This document shows positions 45,121-53,494 of a DNA stretch of 64,000 bases, in pieces. Both the position numbers and the translations under genes were made by a program. The notes beneath the pieces are model-generated. The model was not told the origin of the DNA. It was given only the letters and a program-made list of their open reading frames with translations, and searched no databases. Source of the DNA: Roseomonas aeriglobus (lineage in GTDB: Bacteria > Pseudomonadota > Alphaproteobacteria > Sphingomonadales > Sphingomonadaceae); NCBI GenBank assembly GCA_016937575.1, contig JAFHKN010000002.1, positions 1,860,001-1,924,000 of the forward strand, given 5' to 3'. Position 1 is the stretch's first letter; every line of letters begins with the position of its first letter.

Positions 45121-46068
45121 ATGGACCGGGGGGTTTCCATCATTCAAGCGCGGATCGCCGCGGCAGCCGATGGCTGGCGGCTCGATCGTGCGCTGGCCGA
45201 CGCGGTGCCGACCATGTCGCGCGAACGGCTGAAGGTGCTGATCGCGTCGGGCGCCGTGACGGGTCCCGCCGGCCTGGTGCGCGATCCGGCGAAGAAGGCG
45301 GTCGGCGATGGCCTGTACGACATCGCCGTACCTGACCCGACACCGGCACATAACGAGCCGCAGGATATCGCGCTCACCGTCGTTTACGAAGACGAGCATC
45401 TGATCGTTATCGACAAGCAGGCGGGATTGGTCGTCCATCCGGCCGCCGGCAACCTTGACGGCACGCTGGTAAATGCGTTGCTGCACCATTGCCAGGGCTC
45501 GCTGTCGGGCATCGGTGGTGTCGCGCGGCCAGGTATCGTCCACCGCATTGACAAGGACACCTCCGGCCTGATGGTCGCGGCAAAGACCGATCGGACGCAT
45601 GAAGGGCTGGCGCGCCAGTTCAAGGCGCACAGCATCGACCGGCGATACAAGGCGATCGTGTCCGGGCTGCCACGCGTGAAGGCCGGGACGGTCGACGCCC
45701 CCCTCGCCCGGTCGCCGCAGAACCGCAAGAAGGTCGCGATCGTTTCGGGGGGCAAACACGCGATCACCCATTGGCGTGAACTTCGTGAACTTCGCGATGC
45801 GGCGCTCGTCGAATGTCGGCTGGAGACGGGGCGAACGCATCAGGTCCGCGTGCACATGGCTTCGCTCGGGCATCCGCTGGTCGGCGATCCGGTGTACGGG
45901 CGGACCAAGTCGTCACACCGCGCGCTTCTGGAAACGCTCGGTTTCCGGCGCCAGGCGTTGCATGCGGCGCGGCTGGGGTTCATTCATCCCATAACAAGCG
46001 TCGCTTTGTCGTTCGAAAGCGAAATGCCGGCTGACATGCAGGAACTGTTCAACCAGCTTCGAGTATAA
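45121..46068 (+). CDS. rluD: RluA-family 23S rRNA pseudouridine synthase
   Basis: This 315-residue enzyme has an N-terminal S4-type RNA-binding domain (GWRLDRALADAVPTMSRERL) and the catalytic domain with HRIDKDTSGLM (the Asp attacks the uridine), LVVHPAAGN and GRTHQVRVHMASLGHPLVGD. It is closest to RluD (U1911/1915/1917) by its length and S4 domain; RluC is an alternative. Confidence 0.9.
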   Translation: MDRGVSIIQARIAAAADGWRLDRALADAVPTMSRERLKVLIASGAVTGPAGLVRDPAKKAVGDGLYDIAVPDPTPAHNEPQDIALTVVYEDEHLIVIDKQAGLVVHPAAGNLDGTLVNALLHHCQGSLSGIGGVARPGIVHRIDKDTSGLMVAAKTDRTHEGLARQFKAHSIDRRYKAIVSGLPRVKAGTVDAPLARSPQNRKKVAIVSGGKHAITHWRELRELRDAALVECRLETGRTHQVRVHMASLGHPLVGDPVYGRTKSSHRALLETLGFRRQALHAARLGFIHPITSVALSFESEMPADMQELFNQLRV

Positions 46069-46081
46069 GGTCTAGGACCTT
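46067..46081. terminator. Small hairpin after rluD
   Basis: Arms AAGGTC and GACCTT surround a TAG loop and begin at the rluD stop codon. No T-tract follows. It lies in the 55-base gap before rpoH. Confidence 0.35.
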
Positions 46082-46123
46082 CGCCGCGGTGCGGCATGGT
46101 CCAGCAAGGAGAAAGGCACGATC

Positions 46124-47032
46124 ATGGCAAATGGCAGCAACGTCCCAGCGACGATTCCTGCGCTCGGCGGTGAGGCGAGCCTCAACCGCTATCTCGCCGA
46201 GATCAAGAAATTCCCGATCCTTGCGCCCGAGCAGGAATATATGCTCGCCAAGCGCTTTCAGGATCATGGCGACCCCGACGCGGCCGCACAGCTCGTGACC
46301 AGCCACCTGCGGCTCGTCGCGAAGATCGCGATGGGCTACCGCGGCTATGGCCTGCCGGTGTCCGAGCTCATCTCGGAAGGCAACATCGGCCTGATGCAGG
46401 GCGTGAAGAAGTTCGAGCCCGACCGGGGCTTCCGCCTGGCGACCTACGCCATGTGGTGGATCCGCGCGTCGATTCAGGAATTCATCCTGCGCAGCTGGTC
46501 GCTGGTGAAGATGGGCACGACGGCCGCGCAGAAGAAGCTGTTCTTCAACCTGCGCCGCATGAAGTCCAAGCTCGATGCGTTCGAAGAAGGCGATCTGTCG
46601 CCCGAACACCTCGCCAAGATCGCAACCGACCTGGGTGTGACCGAGGAAGAGGTGACCTCGATGAATCGCCGCATGGCGATGGGCGGCGACACGTCGCTCA
46701 ACGTGCCGATGCGCGAGGATGGCGAGGGCCAGTGGCAGGATTGGCTGGCGGACGACGCGCCGTTGCAGGACTCGATCGTCGCCGACGCGCAGGAAGCCGA
46801 TGTGCGCCACGACATGCTTGTGACGGCGATGGATGAGCTCAACGACCGTGAAAAGCACATCCTGACCGAACGTCGCCTGACCGACGACCCCAAGACGCTC
46901 GAGGAGCTGTCGCAGGTGTACGGCGTCAGCCGCGAACGCGTTCGTCAGATCGAGGTGCGCGCGTTCGAGAAGCTGCAGAAGGCGATGATGCGCCTGGCCG
47001 GTGGCAACCGGATGATCCCGGTCGCTGCCTGA
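46124..47032 (+). CDS. rpoH: RNA polymerase sigma-32 factor RpoH
   Basis: This heat-shock sigma factor has 302 residues. Region 2 has LRLVAKIAMGYRGYGLPVSE, FEPDRGFRLATYAMWWIRAS and the RpoH-type box QKKLFFNLRRMK. Region 4 has RRLTDDPKTLEELSQVYGVS then RERVRQIEVRAFEKLQ. AAGGAGAAAGG lies upstream of the start. Alphaproteobacteria often have two rpoH genes; this looks like the canonical one. Confidence 0.96.
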   Translation: MANGSNVPATIPALGGEASLNRYLAEIKKFPILAPEQEYMLAKRFQDHGDPDAAAQLVTSHLRLVAKIAMGYRGYGLPVSELISEGNIGLMQGVKKFEPDRGFRLATYAMWWIRASIQEFILRSWSLVKMGTTAAQKKLFFNLRRMKSKLDAFEEGDLSPEHLAKIATDLGVTEEEVTSMNRRMAMGGDTSLNVPMREDGEGQWQDWLADDAPLQDSIVADAQEADVRHDMLVTAMDELNDREKHILTERRLTDDPKTLEELSQVYGVSRERVRQIEVRAFEKLQKAMMRLAGGNRMIPVAA

Positions 47033-47035
47033 GGC

Positions 47036-47830
47036 TTAGAATCGGCGGGCGATCCCGACGTAGAGTTCGAGATCGTCCGTCGTCCGATTGAGGCCGAAAT
47101 TGGCGCCTGCATCGAACTGCAGATTGGCGCTGCGCTGCCAGGCGACCGACAGGCCTGCCGCGGATTTGGTCGTATGGGCGACGGGATCGTCATCCCGGAA
47201 GATCGACAGTTCCCCGGTCGCCGACAGCGTCTTGCCGACCGGCAATTGCACACCGACGACACTGCCATAGGCGATGTGCCGTCCCTGCCGGTCCTCGTCG
47301 ACCGCGGCATCGATTTCCGGCGTGAGCTGGACGTTCAGATCGCCCGGGAGATCGAACGATAGCGGGACGAGCAGACTCGCATCCCAGTCCCCCGCCCCGA
47401 TCGTCTGACCGCCGGTCGGGACCGTCGCGGTCCCCATGACGGCGAGCGAAAAGCCCGATCCGTCCGGGCTGCTGATGTTTCGACGCAGCGCAAGCGTGAC
47501 GTCGCCAATGCCACGACCGTGATCGACCGTCCCGGCAAGGCTGTCGCGCTGCCGCTGTAGGCCGAAGGCGGTCCATCCGACCTGCGCCTCGGTCTGCGGG
47601 TCCAGACCGATACGGACCAGCGTGTCGGCGAAGGTCGTCGTATCCGCCCGCTGAGGCCCTTTATGATCGAGCGTCCAGTCGGCCAGCCCGAACTCGACCA
47701 TTACGTGGCCAGGATCGAGCGTGCAGGCCGGCGTGCCGAGCCCGGGTCGATCCGCGCAGAAGTCCCGAAGGTCTTGGGCTTGGGCGGGGGCAGCGGCGAT
47801 GGCCGCGAGCGAAAGGAGCAACGTGCGCAT
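47036..47830 (-). CDS. Predicted outer-membrane protein (phenol-pathway MetA-like transporter family)
   Basis: This 264-residue protein has a signal peptide (MRTLLLSLAAIAAAPAQAQ) and then alternating beta strands ending in the aromatic IARRF typical of outer-membrane barrels. Segments such as GIGDVTLALRRNI and GTATVPTGGQTIGAGDWD match the putative MetA/transporter barrel family. The solute is unknown. It converges on rpoH with three bases between stops. Confidence 0.72.
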   Translation of the reverse strand: MRTLLLSLAAIAAAPAQAQDLRDFCADRPGLGTPACTLDPGHVMVEFGLADWTLDHKGPQRADTTTFADTLVRIGLDPQTEAQVGWTAFGLQRQRDSLAGTVDHGRGIGDVTLALRRNISSPDGSGFSLAVMGTATVPTGGQTIGAGDWDASLLVPLSFDLPGDLNVQLTPEIDAAVDEDRQGRHIAYGSVVGVQLPVGKTLSATGELSIFRDDDPVAHTTKSAAGLSVAWQRSANLQFDAGANFGLNRTTDDLELYVGIARRF

Positions 47831-47923
47831 GACCCGATTCCCCTAATCCAGATTGATTAAGCGGACGTAACGAAGTCCGCGCGCCCTTCCCTCCACGGCG
47901 GCGGCTCGCTAGCAGCGTCCCCC

Positions 47924-48640
47924 ATGGCCGCCACCGCTCGCCCATCCCCTCCCCGCCGTGGCCTGGTGCGCCGCGTCCTCGGCTGGTTCGCCAAGCTGCT
48001 GCTCGTCTTCCTGCTTGTCAGCGTCGTCATGACGATCGCCTATCGTTTCATACCGCCGCCGATTACCTGGACGATGCTGGGCGATGTCGTCTCGGGCCAC
48101 GGCGTTACCAAGGACTGGACGCCGCTCGGCAGCATCGACCCGGATATGCCGCGCGCCGCGATCGCCGCAGAGGACTCGCGCTTCTGCTCGCATGCGGGCT
48201 TCGACTACAAGGCAATCGCCGCGGCCGCGTATCGGAATGCCCAGGGTGGGCGCATTCGCGGCGGGTCGACGATCAGCCAGCAGACCGCCAAGAACGTCTT
48301 TCTGTTCCAGGGCGGCGGCTATGCCCGCAAGGCGCTGGAAGCCTATTTCACCGTCCTGATCGACGCCATCTGGGGCAAGCGGCGGATCATGGAGGTCTAT
48401 CTGAACGTCGCCGAGACCGGCATCGGCACCTACGGGGTCGAGGCGGGCGCGCGCCGCTATTTCAAGCACGGGGCGGGCAAGCTCAGCCCGCGCGAGGCCG
48501 CCCAGATCGCGGCCGTCCTGCCGCTGCCGAAAAAACGCGCCGGCATCGCGCCGCGCGGCTTCACCGGCCGTTATGCCGGGCTGATCCAGCGGCGGATCCC
48601 GGTGGTCCGCAACCAGGGGCTCGACGCCTGCCTGCGATGA
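47924..48640 (+). CDS. mtgA: Monofunctional peptidoglycan transglycosylase
   Basis: MtgA polymerises lipid II into glycan strands. The 238-residue protein has one N-terminal membrane anchor (about residues 20-42) and the GT51 motifs: AIAAEDSRFCSHAGFD (catalytic Glu), GGSTISQQTAKN, KRRIMEVYLNVAETG and REAAQIAAVLP. There is no transpeptidase domain. Confidence 0.94.
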   Translation: MAATARPSPPRRGLVRRVLGWFAKLLLVFLLVSVVMTIAYRFIPPPITWTMLGDVVSGHGVTKDWTPLGSIDPDMPRAAIAAEDSRFCSHAGFDYKAIAAAAYRNAQGGRIRGGSTISQQTAKNVFLFQGGGYARKALEAYFTVLIDAIWGKRRIMEVYLNVAETGIGTYGVEAGARRYFKHGAGKLSPREAAQIAAVLPLPKKRAGIAPRGFTGRYAGLIQRRIPVVRNQGLDACLR

Positions 48641-48657
48641 GGCGTGTCGGCCAGGTC

Positions 48658-48681
48658 GGGGGAGAGCGTGCGCCCTCCCCC
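48658..48681. terminator. Hairpin between convergent mtgA and a small membrane gene
   Basis: Arms GGGGGAG and CTCCCCC with a ten-base loop lie between two convergent stops and could end transcription from both sides. No T-tract is seen. Confidence 0.45.
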
Positions 48682-48689
48682 GGGATCCC

Positions 48690-48959
48690 TTACTCGACCG
48701 CCTTCTTCGCCGAATCGCCAACGTCCTTCGCCGCTGCGCCGACCGACTTGGCCGCGCCGGCGATCGCATCGTCCTTGCGGCTTTCGCTGCTGTTCTGAGT
48801 GAACAGGAAGAACACGCCGACCGCGACGACGATCAGGACCGCCAGCCCGATCAACAAGCCGCCGCCACCGCCGCTGCGACGTTCGACGACCGTCGTCGTA
48901 TGGGCGGCAGGCTGCGCGCCGGTGGTCGTCGTGGTCTCGGTGTAGCGATCGTCACTCAT
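48690..48959 (-). CDS. Small single-pass membrane protein
   Basis: This 89-residue protein has a Thr-rich start, a Gly linker (RRSGGGGG), one membrane helix (about residues 35-54) and a charged Ala/Lys tail with repeats such as GAAKSVGAAAKDVGDSAKKA that could form an amphipathic helix. No family recognised. Confidence 0.65.
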   Translation of the reverse strand: MSDDRYTETTTTTGAQPAAHTTTVVERRSGGGGGLLIGLAVLIVVAVGVFFLFTQNSSESRKDDAIAGAAKSVGAAAKDVGDSAKKAVE

Positions 48960-49035
48960 TACGCATCCCCTCTGTCAAAAGTCGATGCGCGCGCAACGGT
49001 TTAGCCGGCCATTCCGTTCCGCCTGAGAAACAGTC

Positions 49036-49359
49036 TCAAAATGGCAGCTTGAACCCCGGCGGCAGTGGCAGGCCGCTCGTCAGCTTGCCCATTTCGGTCG
49101 AGGACGCGGCATCCGCTTTCGTCCGCGCGTCGTTGAACGCGGCAGCGACCAGGTCCTCGAGCATCTGCTTCTCGCTGGGTTGGAGCAGCGATTCGTCGAT
49201 ATCGACGCTCATGATCCGGCCCTTGGCCGACGCCTTCACCTTCACCAGGCCGCCGCCCGACACGCCCTCGACCTCGATCGTGTCGAGATTCGCCTGCGCC
49301 TTCTGCAGCTCGTCCTGGACGTTCTGCGCCATTGCCATGATGTCTTCGATACTCTTCAC
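49036..49359 (-). CDS. ybaB: YbaB/EbfC nucleoid-associated protein
   Basis: This 107-residue DNA-binding dimer has the family pattern AQNVQDELQKAQANLDTIEV, SGGGLVKVKASAKGRIMSVD and LEDLVAAAFNDA, and ends GLPLPPGFKLPF. It follows dnaX with an ATGA overlap, the common dnaX-ybaB arrangement. Confidence 0.94.
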   Translation of the reverse strand: MKSIEDIMAMAQNVQDELQKAQANLDTIEVEGVSGGGLVKVKASAKGRIMSVDIDESLLQPSEKQMLEDLVAAAFNDARTKADAASSTEMGKLTSGLPLPPGFKLPF

Positions 49360-50999
49360 GCCTGATTGCCTCCGGCCAGTTTGAAATCATGGAGCTCGGC
49401 CCCCGGGAACGCCGCCAGCGCCGCGGCGACCATGGGGGTCGCCAGCACCGCCGCGCGCGCCGCCTCCGCGGCTGCCGCACTCTGTTCCGCCAAGGTGGGG
49501 TCGCCGGGGGTCGGCGACAACGTCACCTTCCACGGCTTGCCGGTGAGCGCGCGCAGTTCGACCGCGAGCTCCTTCGGCAGCTCGGCGGGCAGCGGGGTCA
49601 GATTGCTGAGAATGATCTCGGGAAAGGCGAAGCTCACCACGCGCAGCCTGTGCCAGACATCGACGGCCAGCCGCATACGGTCCGACGCATCCAGCAGGGT
49701 GTGGACGTCCCGCAGGCTCGCCGGCAATGCCGCTTCGGCCGGAGCCGCGGGCGCCGCCGATGCCGCAGGCGCGCCCTGCCCCACCGCCGGTGCCGGCACG
49801 CCCCCATGCGCGATCTGCCGCGCAAGCTCGCCCGGATCGGGCAGGCTCGCAGCGTGGATCACGCGCAGCAGCGCCATTTCCGCCGTCTCGATCGGTAGCG
49901 CCGCGCGCGCGACCTCGTCATGGCCCTTCAGCAACAGCTGCCACAGCCGGTGAAGCGCCGGGAAGCTGAGCGCGGTCGCCCATTCGGTGAGCGCCGCGCG
50001 TTCCTCGGCCGCCTGGCCGGTTGCGCTCAGATCGGCACCGATCTTGACCAGCGTCGCACCGTGAACCGTCTCAAGCAGCGTCTTGAGCACTGCGGCCGGA
50101 TCGACGCCCAGGTCATATTGCTGGCGCAGATTGGTAAGCGCGCCCGCGGCGTCGCCCTCCAGCAGCTTGCCGAACAGGGTCCGGATCGCGCCGCGGTCGC
50201 TGAGGCCCAGCATGTCGCGCACGGCGTCGGCGGTCACTGCCCCGCCCTCGATGCCGGCATGGGCGATCGCCTGATCGAGGATCGACAGGCCGTCGCGCGC
50301 CGACCCTTCCGCCGCGCGCGCTACCAGCGCCAGCGCGTCCGCCTCGGCCTCGACGCCCTCGGCCTTCGCGACCTCGGCGAAATGGCCCGCAAGCAGGTCG
50401 GCCGGGATCCGCTTCAGGTCGAAGCGTTGGCAGCGCGACAGGACCGTTACCGGCACCTTGTTCACCTCGGTCGTGGCGAACAGGAATTTCACATGCCCCG
50501 GCGGCTCCTCCAGCGTCTTGAGCAGGCCGTTGAACGCGGCCTTCGACAGCATGTGGACTTCGTCGATGATGTAGATCTTGTAGCGTGCCGAGACGGCGGC
50601 GTAGCGCGACGCCTCGATAATCTCGCGGATGTCATCGATACCGGTGTGGCTGGCGGCGTCCATCTCGATCACGTCGATATGGCGCCCTTCGGCGATCGCA
50701 CGGCACGGTTCACACACCCCGCACGGGTCGATCGTCGGCCCGCCCTGGCCGTCGGGGCCGATGCAGTTGAGCGCCTTTGCGATCAGCCGCGCGGTCGACG
50801 TCTTGCCGACCCCACGGACGCCCGTCAGCAGGAAGGCGTGCGCCAGCCGGTCGCGCCGAATCGCATTGGCCAACGTCGTGACCATCGCGTCCTGGCCGAT
50901 CAGCTCGCGGAAGGTCTGCGGCCGATATTTGCGGGCGAGCACACGATACGCCGCGCCCTTGGGCTGCGGGGGTTCGCCGAGGTCGAGAGAGTCGGACAT
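49356..50999 (-). CDS. dnaX: DNA polymerase III subunit gamma/tau
   Basis: DnaX forms the clamp-loader ATPase and tethers polymerase. The 547-residue protein has YRPQTFRELIGQDAMVTTL, the P-loop GVRGVGKTSTARLIAKALNC, four zinc cysteines (CGVCEPC with the earlier NC), IIDEVHMLSKAAFNGLLK and SRCQRFDLKRI. A C-terminal tau-like part follows an Ala/Pro linker at about residue 400. It is shorter than E. coli tau (643). Confidence 0.96.
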   Translation of the reverse strand: MSDSLDLGEPPQPKGAAYRVLARKYRPQTFRELIGQDAMVTTLANAIRRDRLAHAFLLTGVRGVGKTSTARLIAKALNCIGPDGQGGPTIDPCGVCEPCRAIAEGRHIDVIEMDAASHTGIDDIREIIEASRYAAVSARYKIYIIDEVHMLSKAAFNGLLKTLEEPPGHVKFLFATTEVNKVPVTVLSRCQRFDLKRIPADLLAGHFAEVAKAEGVEAEADALALVARAAEGSARDGLSILDQAIAHAGIEGGAVTADAVRDMLGLSDRGAIRTLFGKLLEGDAAGALTNLRQQYDLGVDPAAVLKTLLETVHGATLVKIGADLSATGQAAEERAALTEWATALSFPALHRLWQLLLKGHDEVARAALPIETAEMALLRVIHAASLPDPGELARQIAHGGVPAPAVGQGAPAASAAPAAPAEAALPASLRDVHTLLDASDRMRLAVDVWHRLRVVSFAFPEIILSNLTPLPAELPKELAVELRALTGKPWKVTLSPTPGDPTLAEQSAAAAEAARAAVLATPMVAAALAAFPGAELHDFKLAGGNQA

Positions 51000-51119
51000 T
51001 GCGGGTCTTCTCTAGGCGGTCGAGGGAGCGTTGTCGAAGGCTTCGCGGTGCGATGCTCGATGTTGCCGGCGCAGGCTGAGCGCCGCATGATGCCTCCCGC
51101 ATCGACGAGGAGAAAGACC

Positions 51120-51569
51120 ATGCTCAGGATGATCGGACTGGCGGCGACCTGCTTTGTCTCCGTCGCCGCGTCGGCCCAACTCGCACCGGGCGTTCGCATG
51201 CCCGCCGAGATCGGCGCGGCCTATGGCCGGCTCGGCGAGGCGATGATGGCGCACGACGCCGCCGGCGTTCGCGCGGTCTGGGCGGAGGACTTCGTCGTCA
51301 ATTCGCCCGACAATCGCGTCCTGACCCGCGAGCAGGTGATCGAAGCGATGGAAAGCGACTTCCTGAACTACAAGGATTTCCGCAAGCACATCAGCTTCAT
51401 CGGCGAGAAACCCGAAGTGACGGTGGTCATGGGATATGACACGATGGTCCCGCTGAAAGGCCCCGGCGCCGGCAAACAGGTCATGCGCCCATTCACCGAT
51501 GTCTGGGCCAAGCGCTCCGACGGCTGGCGGCTGATCGCACGGCAAGCCACCATTGCAGAGGCCCGGTAG
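51120..51569 (+). CDS. Secreted NTF2/SnoaL-like protein
   Basis: This 149-residue protein has a signal peptide (MLRMIGLAATCFVSVAASAQ) and an NTF2-like fold of the DUF4440/SnoaL type (MAHDAAGVRAVWAEDFVVNS, TREQVIEAM, FTDVWAKRSDGWRLIARQAT). GAGGAGAAAG lies before ATG 51120. It is divergent from dnaX. The ligand or reaction is unknown. Confidence 0.8.
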   Translation: MLRMIGLAATCFVSVAASAQLAPGVRMPAEIGAAYGRLGEAMMAHDAAGVRAVWAEDFVVNSPDNRVLTREQVIEAMESDFLNYKDFRKHISFIGEKPEVTVVMGYDTMVPLKGPGAGKQVMRPFTDVWAKRSDGWRLIARQATIAEAR

Positions 51570-51620
51570 CAGCGACCGCACCCCAAAAGTTGCGATACCG
51601 CGGTCCATTCGTCAGCCTTC

Positions 51621-51647
51621 GTCACTTTTGTCACTTTTGTCACTTTT
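51621..51647. repeat. Three tandem copies of a 9-base unit
   Basis: The unit GTCACTTTT is repeated three times without interruption. The stop codon of the minus-strand gene that follows lies in the third copy, so changes in copy number would not alter the protein. Confidence 0.85.
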
Positions 51648-52041
51648 GCCGCAGATGCGGCGGCACGGGCGGATCGCGCAGCGCCGCAAGGCCGGCGGCG
51701 TTGTCGCTGAAATGGCGCGTGCCGACAAATTCGCCGCGATATCTTCGCGGCACGAGCACGCCCACGGTCGCGCGTTCAAACAGGATGTCGAAGCGTTCGG
51801 CACGGGCGCGGGAGAGCGCATTATCCCAGGCAGCGGCGAAACTCTGCGCACCCGGCCGACCGCGCAAGCGATAGGCACTGGTCCGCGTCGATCCGACCGC
51901 CCGCGCGGCGGCGTTCACGCTGCAGGTTTCAGCGAGTGCGGCGATGAAACGCTGCTGGCGCTCCGCGGACCAGCCGTCGTGGCGAGAACGGGCCATGGGG
52001 ACGGGCGTGAAGGCGATTGGAGAAGGGTCTGAGTCGCTCAT
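51640..52041 (-). CDS. HTH-type hypothetical protein
   Basis: This 133-residue basic protein has a probable helix-turn-helix near residues 20-60 (ERQQRFIAALAETCSVNAAA, RAVGSTRTSAYRLRG), similar in style to small terminase subunits or transposase-associated HTH proteins. The second half (FERATVGVLVPRRYRGEFVG) is not recognised. An internal ATG (residue 16) is possible. It is next to the ParDE pair, in an accessory-looking stretch. Confidence 0.6.
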   Translation of the reverse strand: MSDSDPSPIAFTPVPMARSRHDGWSAERQQRFIAALAETCSVNAAARAVGSTRTSAYRLRGRPGAQSFAAAWDNALSRARAERFDILFERATVGVLVPRRYRGEFVGTRHFSDNAAGLAALRDPPVPPHLRQK

Positions 52042-52098
52042 CCGCCAGGGTGGAGCAGATTTGCGCCATGTAGGAAAGTTCTATTTTTGTTCGCGACG

Positions 52099-52389
52099 TC
52101 ACCGCACGTGACGATCCTGCGCCATGCGTTGGTGAAGGACGCGAATGATGCGCAAGACATCGCCATCCGACCGGAAATAAATGAAGTGCCGCAACGCCGT
52201 GACGCGACGCGTGCCCGCTGTCGCGCCTAGATACGGCCGTCCGCTTTCCGGCGCGTCGGTCAACGCCGTGAGCTTCGTATTCAGGAGCGTCTGATACCGG
52301 ACGGCCTGGGCCAGGCCGAACGCCTGCTCGGTCCAGTTGAAGATGCTACGAAGGTCGGCCTCGGCCGCGTTGGTAAGTTCAAGCCGCAA
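52099..52389 (-). CDS. parE: RelE/ParE-family toxin
   Basis: This 96-residue protein has the ParE pattern: LELTNAAEADLRSIFNWTEQ, FGLAQAVRYQTLL, PESGRPY and a strand region HFIYFRSDGDVLRIIRVLHQ. ParE toxins target DNA gyrase. The gene overlaps the antitoxin by 11 bp. Confidence 0.87.
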   Translation of the reverse strand: MRLELTNAAEADLRSIFNWTEQAFGLAQAVRYQTLLNTKLTALTDAPESGRPYLGATAGTRRVTALRHFIYFRSDGDVLRIIRVLHQRMAQDRHVR

Positions 52390-52606
52390 GGCGTTTGCGG
52401 AGCAAATCTTCGAGAATGTCGTCGGGACTGAGTGTGCTCAGTCCACTCGTCTCACCCTCTTCCAGCGCAGTTAGCACCGACTGACGGTCGGCCACGGCAT
52501 CTTCGATGAGATCGGACAAAAACGTGGTCGTATCGGCATATCCCGCCGCCTCGACCTGGGTGTCGATTCGGCGCTTGAGCGCGTCGGGAATTACGATCGT
52601 CGCCAT
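52379..52606 (-). CDS. parD: ParD-type antitoxin
   Basis: This 75-residue protein has a short ribbon-helix-helix-like start (TIVIPDALKRRIDTQVEAAG) and an acidic tail (LSTLSPDDILEDLLRKRLAA) that would wrap the toxin. It precedes and overlaps the ParE-type gene. Confidence 0.83.
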   Translation of the reverse strand: MATIVIPDALKRRIDTQVEAAGYADTTTFLSDLIEDAVADRQSVLTALEEGETSGLSTLSPDDILEDLLRKRLAA

Positions 52607-52738
52607 GGGTCAAAGATGGCGGATGCCGGTGCATAACTCAAGGGCAGGCGTCAGACGTCTGGTTCGTCAGACGATCCAGCGGGGATGGCATGCCGCGGAC
52701 CAACGCGCCTGACGCCGACGCACGATGCAGATCAACCC

Positions 52739-53215
52739 TTAGCCGAACCTGCCCGCCGTTTGAAAAGATACCTCGACCATCGCAAGCGTCCTGTGGGTCG
52801 AAAACAGCGGCCGGGAAAAGGATGCGAACAGCAGATGCCCGTCGCGGTCACGAAATTGCGTCGGCTTTGCTTTGGTTGTACATACCGGCTTGTATTCGAC
52901 CGACGATGCGGCTGGCGCATTCTGCTGGAGACCTTCGAACTCTCCTGCGGCAAGGTTGAGCCGTTGCCTGTAGTGCGGGACAAACGTCGAGAGTTCGAGC
53001 GCACGATCCGATGGACGCAGGTTTATCGGATAAGCGGGCACAGTGCTTTCGGTCGCTGCGGTATATGCGGCTTCGAGAACGGTGCAGTCTTGCGATTCCG
53101 GCGATCAAATTTTCACCAAAGCGGGCGACGATAAGACTGTCAGGACAAGCACTACTGAAACAGCAAATTTTTGGGCCACCACGCCATCTCTGCTGGTGCG
53201 TCGGAACAACTTCAT
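52739..53215 (-). pseudogene. Exported hypothetical protein interrupted by an in-frame TGA
   Basis: Read from ATG 53215, the frame gives a basic start and hydrophobic signal-like helix (MKLFRRTSRDG, then VSVVLVLTVLSSPALVKI). It meets TGA at 53107-53105 and then continues in the same frame for 121 more codons to a stop at 52739. The part after the stop has protein-like composition (SPESQDCTVLEAAYTAATES, SFSRPLFSTHRTLAMVEVSF). Base use is more AT-rich than the neighbours. I read it as a gene broken by a nonsense mutation. An alternative is two frames: a 36-residue peptide and a 100-residue protein from GTG 53041. Confidence 0.5.
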
Positions 53216-53253
53216 GTGTGTAGGTAAATTGCATTCCGGGATGAGGTCCGCGC

Positions 53254-53329
53254 CGCGGCGAAGCCGCGTCGTCGGACGGGCCGCTGGCCCGCCGGCCACG
53301 CTTGCGCGTCTCGGGCTGGCGCAGCCAGC
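53254..53329. repeat. Cluster of three perfect short hairpins
   Basis: CGCGGC-GAA-GCCGCG (53254-53268), GGGCC-GCT-GGCCC (53278-53290) and GCTGGC-GCA-GCCAGC (53315-53329) follow one another in non-coding DNA. They lie just beyond the 3' end of the SRP RNA gene and before the broken exported gene. Confidence 0.65.
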
Positions 53330-53342
53330 GCCGTGCGCGCTG

Positions 53343-53440
53343 CGCGGTGGGAGCCGGGACGACCCGGGGCGAAATCGTTGTGGCTGCTGCCTTCCGGCCC
53401 TGACCAGGTTGGCGACGACCCCGTCCGCCCGACTCCCGCG
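53343..53440 (-). ncRNA. ffs: Signal recognition particle RNA (4.5S type)
   Basis: The minus strand contains GGTCAGGGCCGGAAGGCAGC followed by AGCC, the conserved apical domain that Ffh binds, with the GGAA tetraloop. Flanking arms GGGAGTCGGG (5') and CCCGGCTCCC (3') close the long helix. About 98 nt; exact ends are estimated from the pairing. Frames drawn through this stretch are not genes. Confidence 0.92.
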
Positions 53441-53494
53441 TGCCAGATAGGGGAGCCGGGCGGCGCGATCAAGTCGCTGTTTGGCCGTTACGAC

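Noticed and set aside
49920..51119. A long plus-strand frame leading into the NTF2-like gene
   Set aside because: Most is antisense to dnaX. The real gene starts at ATG 51120 with a signal peptide and GAGGAGAAAG upstream.
53105..53107. TGA read as selenocysteine or read-through in the exported gene
   Set aside because: I see no convincing SECIS-like hairpin right after it and no related selenoprotein; a nonsense mutation is simpler.
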